Positions 1-7,490 are shown, counted from the stretch's first letter. The stretch: DNA of 12,353 bases from Cytophagales bacterium (GCA_029940715.1 JAPYTU010000044.1:1-12353), one strand, 5' to 3'. Notes: a model not told the origin generated them from the sequence alone. Translations and numbers: made by a program.

Positions 1-237
1 TCTTTAAATGGAATAAAAAATGAAATTAAAGATCAATTTTCAGATCGTGATTTTAGTATTGTTGTTGGTATTGGGTTAAGGCTCCCTGCTAGATTAGGGG
101 TAAGTTTAAGATATGTCAAAGGTCTAAAAAATGTTTCTTATCCCAGTATAATTAATGAAGAAACTAAAAATACAATGTTTCAATTATCGTTAAAGTATTC
201 TCTCATTCAGTTGGGAATTAAAAAATCTAAAGAGTAA
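1..237 (+). CDS. Outer-membrane beta-barrel protein, C-terminal 78 residues (5' end outside window)
   Basis: Frame 1 is open from the first base to a TAA at 235-237 and gives 78 residues. The reading shows alternating hydrophobic/polar strands: SIVVGIGLRLPARLGVSLRY looks like a hairpin of two transmembrane beta strands, and the tail MFQLSLKYSLI looks like a closing strand. A short Lys-rich end (GIKKSKE) follows. This fits the PorT-like outer-membrane beta-barrel class (PF13568 type) that is abundant in Bacteroidota, and would place the product in the outer membrane. The class is inferred from strand pattern only; there is no catalytic motif and the signal peptide lies outside the window. The next plus-strand gene starts 4 bases after the stop, so the two are probably cotranscribed. 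It could be any small Bacteroidota beta-barrel; I do not claim it is PorT itself. Confidence 0.6.
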   Translation, partial: SLNGIKNEIKDQFSDRDFSIVVGIGLRLPARLGVSLRYVKGLKNVSYPSIINEETKNTMFQLSLKYSLIQLGIKKSKE

Positions 238-241
238 ACAT

Positions 242-670
242 TTGAGAGATATAATTTTTAGAAGAGTTAAAGAATCTGATTTAAACGATGTTTATGTTTT
301 GTTAAATCAACTTAAAGAGGTAGATCAAGATTCTATTGATAAAGAGAGGGCTTGGAAAAATTTTTCAAAAAATACCAGCGCTAATTCTATTGTTGGTATT
401 GTTGATGGAAAGATAGTTGCTTATGGGAGTGCTGTAATTGAAAATAAAATTAGAGGTGAAGTTGCCGGTCATATTGAGGATATTGTTGTAGATAAAAATA
501 TAGAAAAAAAAATGATTGGCACTTATCTTGTGAAAGAACTTATTGAAATTTGTAAGAAAGAGAAGTGCTATAGAATTACTTTATTCTGTAATGATAATTT
601 AGTTAATTTTTATTCTAGAAATGGATTTAAAGTTAATAATGTGATGATGAAAAAATTTCTAGACTATTAA
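242..670 (+). CDS. GNAT-family N-acetyltransferase, GNA1-like, with a degenerate acetyl-CoA loop
   Basis: A 142-residue single-domain protein, normal length for small GNAT enzymes. The order of elements is GNAT-like: an N-terminal beta strand (DIIFRRVKESDL), helices, a central strand ending GHIEDIVVD (residues 76-84), the helix LVKELIEICKKEKC, the strand YRITLFC, and the closing VNFYSRNGFK motif near residues 112-120. GHIEDIVVD and NFYSRNGF resemble glucosamine-6-phosphate N-acetyltransferase (GNA1), but the substrate cannot be read from this. Oddly, the acetyl-CoA loop after the central strand, normally R/Q-x-x-G-x-G/A, reads NIEKKMIG (86-93) and keeps only the last glycine. The start is a TTG at 242: the only ATG in frame is at residue 91, and an in-frame stop lies at 191-193. 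The gene begins 4 bases after the beta-barrel gene and converges on the minus-strand block 19 bases away. Confidence 0.75.
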   Translation: MRDIIFRRVKESDLNDVYVLLNQLKEVDQDSIDKERAWKNFSKNTSANSIVGIVDGKIVAYGSAVIENKIRGEVAGHIEDIVVDKNIEKKMIGTYLVKELIEICKKEKCYRITLFCNDNLVNFYSRNGFKVNNVMMKKFLDY

Positions 671-683
671 TACAAGTCTTTTT
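661..683. terminator. Possible weak bidirectional terminator between convergent genes
   Basis: AGACT at 661-665 pairs with AGTCT at 675-679 around a 9-base loop. A run of five T (679-683) follows on the plus strand. On the minus strand the hairpin is followed by AGAAATTTTTT. It sits between two convergent stop codons (670 and 690), where a shared terminator is expected. The stem has only 5 pairs, two of them G-C, so the call is weak and rests mainly on position. Confidence 0.25.
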
Positions 684-689
684 CTTCAA

Positions 690-1472
690 CTAAAATTTCG
701 TTGCGTAAACATCTTTTTTAATCCTATTATAAGTATAGCCATAGTTCTTTAGATAAGCCTGACAAGCATTAATTGTGGGTTGGTCAAAATGGATTTCTTC
801 AAAAATGATTACCTCTGGTGAAATTTTGGAAAGATCCAGCATTTTAATTATTTCAAAATCAAATCCTTCAGTATCAATGGCCAATAAATTGATTTTTTCT
901 TTTCCAAACCTACTGATTAAAGTATTGGGACTGATGCTATTGATTTCAATAGCTTTAATCCAATCTTTTTCGTTTGCTGGTAAACTAACTCCCTCTTTTT
1001 TAGCTTTTTTAAGAATGGTTCCATCTTTTATTTTTTCCAGTAATACCGCTTTGTTGAAGCTTGACAAACCTGTAGCCCATCTTTCTTTGCTGAATGCTAA
1101 GGTATAGAGTAAGGTTTTTCCATCGTTTGTAGAAAAAGCAGCATTAATTGGTAAAATTTCTTTTCGTTTACCATGAATTTTTGTTAAATATTGTTTGAAA
1201 ACAAAAGGCTGTGGCTCTAGCATTATTCCTTTCCAATTATCTCTTTTAATAAATTTTTGAATAGGGTCATAGATGAATCCATCATTGGCTCCAATTTGTA
1301 AAAAAGTAAGAGGAGCATTTTCCTTTGAGTATTTATCTAAAAATTCGGAAAGGGAATTTTTTGGAGGACGGTACAAGTATTTATAGAAAAACAAATACAG
1401 GGGATTCTCATTGGCACAAAGATTAAAACGGAATTCATTGTATTTTTTCTTTAAGTAATATTTAAGCTTCAT
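690..1472 (-). CDS. FkbM-family SAM-dependent methyltransferase
   Basis: A 260-residue protein with the marks of the FkbM family (Methyltransf_21). The SAM-binding motif I reads LQIGANDG at residues 58-65. LEPQP at 85-89 supplies the acidic residue expected at the end of the second strand. The family's IDTEGFDFEIIKMLD block is at 199-213, followed by EVIIFEEIHF. Residues 1-50 are a basic, aromatic-rich leader without a convincing signal peptide, so the product is probably cytoplasmic. FkbM enzymes O-methylate sugars, polyketides or peptides; the acceptor here is unknown. It begins 33 bases after the mutarotase stop on the same strand with no visible terminator between, so it may be the last gene of the sugar operon. 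It has no step in sugar catabolism, so it may equally be an independent neighbour. Confidence 0.85.
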   Translation of the reverse strand: MKLKYYLKKKYNEFRFNLCANENPLYLFFYKYLYRPPKNSLSEFLDKYSKENAPLTFLQIGANDGFIYDPIQKFIKRDNWKGIMLEPQPFVFKQYLTKIHGKRKEILPINAAFSTNDGKTLLYTLAFSKERWATGLSSFNKAVLLEKIKDGTILKKAKKEGVSLPANEKDWIKAIEINSISPNTLISRFGKEKINLLAIDTEGFDFEIIKMLDLSKISPEVIIFEEIHFDQPTINACQAYLKNYGYTYNRIKKDVYATKF

Positions 1473-1505
1473 TCTTAATAATATTCTTTATAGGTGATAT
1501 TGTTT

Positions 1506-1850
1506 TTAGTTTAGTTTAAATATCTTTTCAAGTTTAACCCATTTTTCACCTTCTTTTGCCCACGGAATTTTTTGTTGAAAATTCCACATTAACTTTTCCC
1601 ATTCTTGCACTTTTAAGTTATTAGCATCCATTTCATTTTTTCTAATAGGATTAAAGGTTTTATCAACTTCTATAATCATAAACATTCTGTTTCCAGTAAG
1701 GTAAATTTCCATATCTATGATTCCAGCATCTTTAATGCTTTTAGTGATTTCAGGCCAAACATTTTCTTGGGTATGATATTTTTTATATTCAGATATTAAT
1801 TTAGGATCATCTTTTAAGTCGCATGAATAATAATATCTTTGAGTATTCAT
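1506..1850 (-). CDS. RhaM/FucU-type sugar mutarotase (probable L-fucose mutarotase)
   Basis: A 114-residue protein of the L-rhamnose mutarotase family (PF05336; E. coli RhaM has about 104). The conserved block YHTQENVWPEI puts His26 where the catalytic His of RhaM (RRHNPIWPEL) stands. IYLTGNRMFMIIEV (49-62) matches the second family block, and W84 and W89 lie in the C-terminal helix. The enzyme interconverts alpha and beta pyranose anomers, supplying the form the dehydrogenase uses. Members are annotated as rhamnose mutarotase by default. Here the partner 2 bases upstream is FucP, and a homologue occurs in the C. jejuni fuc locus, so L-fucose is the more likely substrate. That is inferred from context; rhamnose cannot be excluded from sequence alone. 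Confidence 0.85.
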   Translation of the reverse strand: MNTQRYYYSCDLKDDPKLISEYKKYHTQENVWPEITKSIKDAGIIDMEIYLTGNRMFMIIEVDKTFNPIRKNEMDANNLKVQEWEKLMWNFQQKIPWAKEGEKWVKLEKIFKLN

Positions 1851-1852
1851 AT

Positions 1853-3178
1853 TTAATTTTTATTAGTTTTAAATGTACTATATCCGTAGTAAGTAACAAC
1901 GGTTAGACAAATTAATGGTAAAATGAAAGAAAAATTTATTTCTGGAATAAAACCAAAAATGAGTACATCGGCAAATCCTGCACCACCCCAGTCTAGAATA
2001 CTTCCTTGTAAAACAGGCATTAAAGCTCCTCCAACAATTGCCATTATTAATCCAGCAGAACCAATTTTTGCTTCATCACCCATGTCTTTAAGAGCAATAC
2101 CATAAATAGTTGGAAACATAATGGACATAAATATTGATATTCCTACCAGTGAAATCAACCCCATTATATTTTGTAATAGAATAGCGCCGGCACTACATAG
2201 TATTCCACCTAATCCAAAGTACATTAATAGTTTTGCTGGATTAATTTTACGCATTAAAATAGTGCCTATCCATCTACCTGAAAGAAAAGAAATCATAGCT
2301 GCAACATTAAAATATGTTGCTGTAAGATTTAATCCTAAACTATCATTTAGATTGTCTACATATTGAAAAATATATGTCCAACACATAATTTGAGATCCAA
2401 CATAAAAAGCTTGTGTTAGAACACCTCTTTTATAGTTCTTATTAGCTAACAATTTTTTGAAAGAAGCTGATAAAGACATTTTATTTTGTTCTGAAGGTAT
2501 AGGTATTTTTGTAAAAAAAATAATTACTGTAATAACTAATACCAACATACCTAAACCAATGTATGGAATGCTAATTATACCTAGATCATTTTCTCTAATT
2601 GCAGCTAATTCTTCAGAGGATAATGCATTGTATGCTTTTGTTGTAAAATCATCTGATCGTATTGCACTAATTACAAATACTTGAGCAATTATCATACCTG
2701 TTAAAGATCCTATTGGGTTAAAAGCTTGTGCTAGATTTAAACGTTGAGTGGCAGTTTCTTTATCCCCTAATGATAGTATTAATGGATTGGATGTTGTTTC
2801 CAAAAATGCCAATCCGCAAGTAATTACCCATAAAGAAATTAAAAAGTAATTATATTCTTCATAGATAGCAGCGGGATAAAACAAAAAAGTTCCAATTGCA
2901 TACAAAATTAATCCTAATAGTATCCCTGATTTGTAACTATATTTTCTAATAAATAAGGCTGCGGGTATTGCCATAAAGAAATACCCAAAATAAAAAGCAA
3001 ATTGAACTAATGAGGCTTGGACATTAGATAGTTCGGGCATTACTTTTTTAAAAGCTGATACCATGGGATTAGTTAAATCATTTGCTATTCCCCATAATGC
3101 AAAAATTGAAGTTATGATAATAAAAGGAGATAATAAGTCTTTTCGTACCACTGGTATATTTTTAATTTTATCTATCAT
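1853..3178 (-). CDS. fucP: FucP-type L-fucose:H+ symporter (MFS)
   Basis: A 441-residue major facilitator with about 12 hydrophobic segments in the inner membrane (E. coli FucP has 438). By eye it aligns with FucP along its length: LVQFAFYFGYFFMAIPAALF matches LIQSAFYFGYFIIPIPAGIL, GLAFLETTSNP (123-132 region) matches GLGCLETAANP, QRLNLAQAFNPIG matches FRLNLAQTFNSFG, and FMSIMFPTIYGIALKDMG matches FMSIQYPTIFSLGIKNLG. Glu127 corresponds to the essential Glu135 of E. coli. The other key residue, Asp46 in E. coli, falls on Asn37 in the segment ANDLTNPM, with an Asp three residues earlier. The permease family carries L-fucose, L-galactose and D-arabinose with protons. It lies 20 bases after the SDR gene and 2 bases before the mutarotase, among fucose enzymes, which supports L-fucose import. 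Confidence 0.9.
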   Translation of the reverse strand: MIDKIKNIPVVRKDLLSPFIIITSIFALWGIANDLTNPMVSAFKKVMPELSNVQASLVQFAFYFGYFFMAIPAALFIRKYSYKSGILLGLILYAIGTFLFYPAAIYEEYNYFLISLWVITCGLAFLETTSNPLILSLGDKETATQRLNLAQAFNPIGSLTGMIIAQVFVISAIRSDDFTTKAYNALSSEELAAIRENDLGIISIPYIGLGMLVLVITVIIFFTKIPIPSEQNKMSLSASFKKLLANKNYKRGVLTQAFYVGSQIMCWTYIFQYVDNLNDSLGLNLTATYFNVAAMISFLSGRWIGTILMRKINPAKLLMYFGLGGILCSAGAILLQNIMGLISLVGISIFMSIMFPTIYGIALKDMGDEAKIGSAGLIMAIVGGALMPVLQGSILDWGGAGFADVLIFGFIPEINFSFILPLICLTVVTYYGYSTFKTNKN

Positions 3179-3198
3179 ATTGATTTTAATTTATCAAA

Positions 3199-3990
3199 TT
3201 ATTTAGTCAATAATGATCTATCTAAGTGGACATACCCTCCATCACAGAATATGAATTGACCAGTTGTGTGAGAAGATTTATTAGAAATTGTAAACAAACA
3301 AGTATCTGCTATTTCTTTAGGAGTTGTCATTCTATTTCCCAAAGGAATCTTATTTACTATTGATTTTAATTTTTCTTCTCCATCTTTAAGTGTTTTAATC
3401 CAATTGTCATATGCTGGAGTCCAACTTTCTGAAATTATAATGGCATTGACTCTTATTGAATCCTTGATTAGATCTACAGCCCATTCACGTGTTAAACCTA
3501 GTACTCCTCCTTTTGAAGCTGCATATCCAGAAGTTCCTCCTTGTCCTGTTAGCGCAACTTTAGATCCTATATTGAGGATATTTCCTTTCGCTTTTTTAAT
3601 GTATGGCAAGCAGTATTTTGTCATTACAAAATAACTTACCATATTCAATTGTAATGAGTGCATAAAATCATCTATAGAAGCTCCTAATCCAACTCCATCA
3701 TTAACACCAACATTATTTATAAGCACATCTATTTTACCATATTTTTCTCCAATTATTTTGGCTGTTTTTTTGATTTGATTTGTATTTGAAAGATCTGTTT
3801 TTATAAAAGTTGTTTCCAAACCTTCATTTTGAAGTTTTTTTTCGTACTTATATCCTCTATCATTTCGGCACACAATAACAGGTATAGCGCCTTCATTAGC
3901 TAAGGCATGTACTATAGTCTCTCCAATACTTCCTTTTAACCCAGCTGCTCCTGTAACTACTACTATTTTGCCTTTTAATCCTAAATCCAT
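3199..3990 (-). CDS. SDR-family oxidoreductase, probable L-fucose dehydrogenase
   Basis: A 263-residue short-chain dehydrogenase with the full catalytic set: NNVG at 92-95, Asn116, Ser143, Tyr156 and Lys160 (GYAASKGG). The nucleotide loop is unusual: TGAAGLKG at 13-20 has the TGxxGxxG spacing of extended SDRs instead of the classical TGxxxGxG. The end of the second strand reads VIVCRNDRG, with Arg and no Asp, which points to NADP+ rather than NAD+; this is inferred. The likely reaction is oxidation of L-fucopyranose at C1 to L-fucono-1,5-lactone in the cytoplasm. The assignment comes from position: it sits between the lactonase (8 bases upstream) and FucP, as FucX does in the C. jejuni fuc locus. 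The other SDR of the operon fits the later keto-deoxy-fuconate step better. The two SDR roles could be swapped. Confidence 0.75.
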   Translation of the reverse strand: MDLGLKGKIVVVTGAAGLKGSIGETIVHALANEGAIPVIVCRNDRGYKYEKKLQNEGLETTFIKTDLSNTNQIKKTAKIIGEKYGKIDVLINNVGVNDGVGLGASIDDFMHSLQLNMVSYFVMTKYCLPYIKKAKGNILNIGSKVALTGQGGTSGYAASKGGVLGLTREWAVDLIKDSIRVNAIIISESWTPAYDNWIKTLKDGEEKLKSIVNKIPLGNRMTTPKEIADTCLFTISNKSSHTTGQFIFCDGGYVHLDRSLLTK

Positions 3991-3998
3991 TTTATTTA

Positions 3999-4832
3999 TT
4001 AAGATTTTATATTATATAAATTTATAGCATTTTCCCCCATGATGTTAGTTTTTTCATTTTCACTAAGTTTTGATATAAAATTTGTTACTAATTCTTTTAC
4101 TTTTTTATAGCTTCCTGCAACTAAACATACTGGCCAATCTGAACCAAATAATATTCTTTTTGAACCAAAACTTGTTAAAATTAAATCCATATAAGGAGTT
4201 ATTTGCTCAGGAGTCCATAAGTTATAATCTGCTTCAGTAATCATGCCAGACATTTTACAAAACACATTTTCACATTTAGAAATTTCTGACATTAATCTAG
4301 CCCATTTATCATATAAACCATCTTTTATGTAGGGCTTAGCAATATGGTCTATAATAAATTTATGATTTGGAAATTTTTTTACAAATTCTAATGTAGTTTC
4401 TAGTTGATGTGGAAAAATTAGAATGTCATATACATAATCATACTTTTCTAAATAGGAGATGCCTCGTAAAAATTCAGGTCTCAGTAAAAAATTATGATCT
4501 TCTTCATCTTGAACTATATGCCTAAATCCTTTAATTTTTTTATAGTTGCTATAGTGTTCTAAAGTATTATCTATATTTGAAGCTCTTAAGTCTACCCATC
4601 CAACAATTCCTTTGATAAAGGTATTTTTTTTAGAGAGATCTAATAAAAAATTTGTTTCTTCAAGAGTTTGGTCTGCTTGAATAGTAATGCAGCCATCAAT
4701 TTTATTTTTATCGTATACTTTTTTTAAATCTGGGGGCATAAAATCTTTACGAATTAAAGACATGCTATCATCTATCCAGTTATGTTTTGATGGTTTGTAG
4801 TTCCAAAAATGTTGATGAGAATCTATTACCAT
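3999..4832 (-). CDS. Amidohydrolase-2 family lactonase, probable L-fuconolactonase
   Basis: A 277-residue protein of the amidohydrolase superfamily (PF04909 type). It begins MVIDSHQHFW, the usual N-terminus of sugar-acid lactonases, with the metal-binding H-x-H at residues 6 and 8. KGFRHI, IIDHIAKP and FGSDWPVC follow in the order seen in L-fuconolactonases and related 2-pyrone/lactone hydrolases, the last carrying the catalytic Asp. The likely reaction is opening of L-fucono-1,5-lactone to L-fuconate. I chose the ATG at 4832. The frame stays open to a TTG at 4905-4907, but the 25 extra residues precede the normal family start and would overlap the upstream dehydratase gene. With this start the gap to that gene is 50 bases. 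It lies 8 bases before the probable fucose dehydrogenase. Homologues act on rhamnono- and galactono-lactones, so specificity is inferred. Confidence 0.85.
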   Translation of the reverse strand: MVIDSHQHFWNYKPSKHNWIDDSMSLIRKDFMPPDLKKVYDKNKIDGCITIQADQTLEETNFLLDLSKKNTFIKGIVGWVDLRASNIDNTLEHYSNYKKIKGFRHIVQDEEDHNFLLRPEFLRGISYLEKYDYVYDILIFPHQLETTLEFVKKFPNHKFIIDHIAKPYIKDGLYDKWARLMSEISKCENVFCKMSGMITEADYNLWTPEQITPYMDLILTSFGSKRILFGSDWPVCLVAGSYKKVKELVTNFISKLSENEKTNIMGENAINLYNIKS

Positions 4833-4882
4833 AACTTTATTTACTTTGTTTCCTGTTTGTTTTTCAATTGTGATTTTTGCTT

Positions 4883-6535
4883 CTATAATGAGACTCCTCT
4901 TTTCCAAGGAATAAAATCATTATATCCATTTTTTGTTGCTTTTACTATTATTTCTCCACTTGCAACTTTTATAATATAATTTAATATTTTTTCGCCCATA
5001 GTAGCAATAGTGTCTTCCCCATTTATTACGCTTCCAGCATCAAGATCAATTATGTCATTCATTCTTTCAAACAAATTAGTATTACTTGATACTTTTAAAA
5101 CAGGTGATATAGGGTTACCTGTAGGAGTTCCCAGGCCTGTAGTAAAAATAATCATATTACAACCAGATCCAGCAAGACCTGTGGTGCTTTCTACATCATT
5201 TCCAGGTGTACAAAGTAAGTTTAAACCAGCTTTATTAATTTTTTCAGCGTAGTCCAATACTGCAACGATGGGCGATGTTCCTCCTTTTTTTGCAGCACCT
5301 GCAGATTTCATTGCGTCTGTAATTAATCCATCTTTGATATTGCCTGGAGAAGAGTAGTTGTCAAAACTAGATCCTACAGCGATTGTTGAGGCTTCATAAT
5401 CTCTCATTAATTTTGAGAATTTTTGAGCATCCTTTTTTTCAATGCATCTGTTTATTATGTTTTGTTCTACGCCATTTAACTCTGGAAATTCTGCAAGTAC
5501 AGTTGTTCCGCCAAGTGCAACTAATAAATCTGATGCATATCCCAAAGATGGATTTGCAGAAATACCTGAGAATCCATCAGAACCCCCACACTCTAAACCT
5601 ACAATTAATTTATTAAGCGAAGTAGGTGTACGTTTAATTTTATTTGCTTCAATTAAGCCGATAAAAGTATGTTTTACTGCTTCTTCAATTAAATTTTGTT
5701 CGCTTTTACTTTTTTGTTGTTCTAAATAACAAACAGGTTTTGTGCAGTTTGGAATTTTGGTTTTGATTGCTTTTTGAAGCATTTGAATTTGTGCGTGTTG
5801 ACAACCTAAACTTAAAATTGTAGCACCTGCAACATTAGAATTTGTTATGTATCCAGCTAATAAATTACATAAAACTTTAGCATCTTGAGGTGTACCTCCG
5901 CATCCGCCATCATGTTTTAAAAATTTAATTCCACTAACATTTGGAAATAATTTATTTTTTGATAATTCTTCTTTGGTTATGATAATTGGAGTGTTTAATA
6001 GATCCTCTTTAGAAGCACCAGATTTATACATATTTATTAATGTCTTGGTATTTACTGAAAAATCTTTTTTAGTTTCATAACCTAATTTTTCAGACAGTGC
6101 AATCTCAAGAACATCAACATTCCTGTTTTCACAAAAAGTTAGAGGGATTACTATCCAATAATTTGCTGTTCCTACGCTACCATCTTCTCTTTGGAAGCCA
6201 TTGAAAGATTTTCCTTCAAAATTTGAGATATCAGGAGATTTCCAAATATATTTTTTGCGAGAATCTTGAAAATCTGCAGATGCAGGTTTAATGTTTTCAG
6301 TAGTAATGGCACATCCTTTTGAGATTGTTTGAATGGCATTTCCAACAAGTACGTTGTACATATAAATTTTATCTCCTATTTTAAAATTTTTCAAAGAAAA
6401 TTTATGTTTTTCTTTGATATTTTCTTTTAAAATAATTTTTGAATTATTTATAGTCGTAACTGTTCCTTTTTTTAAATCAGTAATAGCAACTATAATATTA
6501 TCTAATGGACTTATTTGAATATAGTTTTTGGACAT
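4883..6535 (-). CDS. UxaA-family (altronate/galactarate type) dehydratase, probable L-fuconate dehydratase
   Basis: A 550-residue protein, colinear with E. coli altronate dehydratase UxaA (495). The N-terminal SAF domain (about residues 7-85, starting YIQISPLDNIIVAI) matches UxaA's YIKIHALDNVAVAL. The catalytic part follows: GFQREDGSVGTANYW (113-127), HDGGCGG (208-214), GLECGGSDGFSG (313-324), and TPGNDVESTTGLAGSGCN (443-460); the C-terminus WKRGVSL matches FKSGVTL. Family members remove water from sugar acids and need Fe2+ or another divalent metal. In this operon the missing step is fuconate to 2-keto-3-deoxy-L-fuconate, so that role is inferred; the C. jejuni fuc locus also carries a UxaA-type gene pair. 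The ATG at 6535 aligns with the UxaA start. An in-frame TTG at 6611-6613 would add 26 Asn/Lys-rich residues with no family counterpart. Altronate is the main alternative substrate, but no uronate genes are nearby. Confidence 0.85.
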   Translation of the reverse strand: MSKNYIQISPLDNIIVAITDLKKGTVTTINNSKIILKENIKEKHKFSLKNFKIGDKIYMYNVLVGNAIQTISKGCAITTENIKPASADFQDSRKKYIWKSPDISNFEGKSFNGFQREDGSVGTANYWIVIPLTFCENRNVDVLEIALSEKLGYETKKDFSVNTKTLINMYKSGASKEDLLNTPIIITKEELSKNKLFPNVSGIKFLKHDGGCGGTPQDAKVLCNLLAGYITNSNVAGATILSLGCQHAQIQMLQKAIKTKIPNCTKPVCYLEQQKSKSEQNLIEEAVKHTFIGLIEANKIKRTPTSLNKLIVGLECGGSDGFSGISANPSLGYASDLLVALGGTTVLAEFPELNGVEQNIINRCIEKKDAQKFSKLMRDYEASTIAVGSSFDNYSSPGNIKDGLITDAMKSAGAAKKGGTSPIVAVLDYAEKINKAGLNLLCTPGNDVESTTGLAGSGCNMIIFTTGLGTPTGNPISPVLKVSSNTNLFERMNDIIDLDAGSVINGEDTIATMGEKILNYIIKVASGEIIVKATKNGYNDFIPWKRGVSL

Positions 6536-6635
6536 ACTGGTTTTCTTTTGTTGTATATGATTTTTTGATTGTCTTCTACTTTTATTATTGATATTATTAT
6601 TAATAATTTCCAAATGTTGATGATATTATCTGTCA

Positions 6636-7490
6636 TTAATTGTAAGCTTTAACATGTTGTTTTGCATTTCCAAGTCCTTCTATACCCAATTCTACTATAT
6701 CACCTGGTTTTAAATATTTTGGAGGGTTTAATCCAAGTCCAACTCCACATGGTGTCCCAGTTGAAATGACATCACCTGGTAATAAAGTCATAAACTGACT
6801 GATATAACTTACTACCATCTGTATGTTAAAAATAAAATCAGAAGTATTGCTATTTTGCATCATTTTACCATTTAGTTTTAACCATAAATTCAAATTGTTT
6901 GGATCTTTAATTTCATCTTTTGTTGCTATATAAGGCCCCATTGGTGCAAACGTATCACAACTTTTTCCTTTAACCCATTGCCCAGATTTTTCCAATTGAA
7001 AAGTTCTCTCACTATAATCATTGTGTAAGACATAACCCGCAACATGATTTAGTGCGTCAATTTTATTTACATAAGAGGCTTTTTTACCTATTACTAAAGC
7101 TAATTCCACTTCCCAATCTGTTTTTTTACTTCCTTTAGGAAGAATTAAATCATCATTTGGACCTATTAAAGCGGAAGTAGATTTAAAAAATAAAACTGGT
7201 TCTTTGGGAATATTCACTCCAGTTTCTGCTGCATGCTTGGCATAGTTTAGTCCTATACAAACAATTTTGGAAGGTCTAACCATGGGTGATCCTAAACGGT
7301 TTTTATCTCTAACAGTTGGGCAATTTATTTTATTATTAACCAACCAGAGATGAAGTCTTTCTATACCTTCAGTTCCAAAGAAATTTTCATCGAAATCTTC
7401 ACCAAAGGAAGATACATCTATCTTTTTTCCATTTTTTAGTAATATTCCTGGTTTTTCATGGCCAACATTTCCAAATCTTATTAGTTTCAT
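6636..7490 (-). CDS. Fumarylacetoacetate-hydrolase family protein, probable 2,4-diketo-3-deoxy-L-fuconate hydrolase
   Basis: A 284-residue member of the FAH superfamily, the usual length for the bacterial acylpyruvase/diketo-acid hydrolase branch. The Mg2+/Mn2+ ligands are visible as Glu127 and Glu129 in DWEVELALVIG and Asp158 in HNDYSERTFQ. LNYAKHAAE (81-89) carries the His of the lid, KGKSCDTFAPMGP (174-186) is the branch signature, and STGTPCGVGLGLNPP lies near the C-terminus. In the oxidative fucose pathway of Xanthomonas an enzyme of this family cleaves 2,4-diketo-3-deoxy-L-fuconate to pyruvate and L-lactate. Close relatives are often labelled ureidoglycolate lyase, which has no support from neighbours here. 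It starts 4 bases after the SDR that would make its substrate, and so is probably cotranslated with it. Confidence 0.88.
   Translation of the reverse strand: MKLIRFGNVGHEKPGILLKNGKKIDVSSFGEDFDENFFGTEGIERLHLWLVNNKINCPTVRDKNRLGSPMVRPSKIVCIGLNYAKHAAETGVNIPKEPVLFFKSTSALIGPNDDLILPKGSKKTDWEVELALVIGKKASYVNKIDALNHVAGYVLHNDYSERTFQLEKSGQWVKGKSCDTFAPMGPYIATKDEIKDPNNLNLWLKLNGKMMQNSNTSDFIFNIQMVVSYISQFMTLLPGDVISTGTPCGVGLGLNPPKYLKPGDIVELGIEGLGNAKQHVKAYN

Noticed and set aside
3999..4907. Longer reading of the amidohydrolase from a TTG at 4907
   Set aside because: The family N-terminus begins at the ATG at 4832 (DSHQHFW directly after); the 25 extra residues are unlike the family and would overlap the dehydratase gene.
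5442..5729. Plus-strand open frame of 95 residues inside the dehydratase gene
   Set aside because: It lies entirely antisense to a well-conserved enzyme, its translation resembles no family, and the open frame follows from the AT-rich codon use of the real gene. The same holds for the open frames at 775-1107, 1923-2105, 2121-2366, 2457-2684, 3404-3634, 5010-5252, 7883-8071, 9180-9368, 9973-10161 and 11553-11762.
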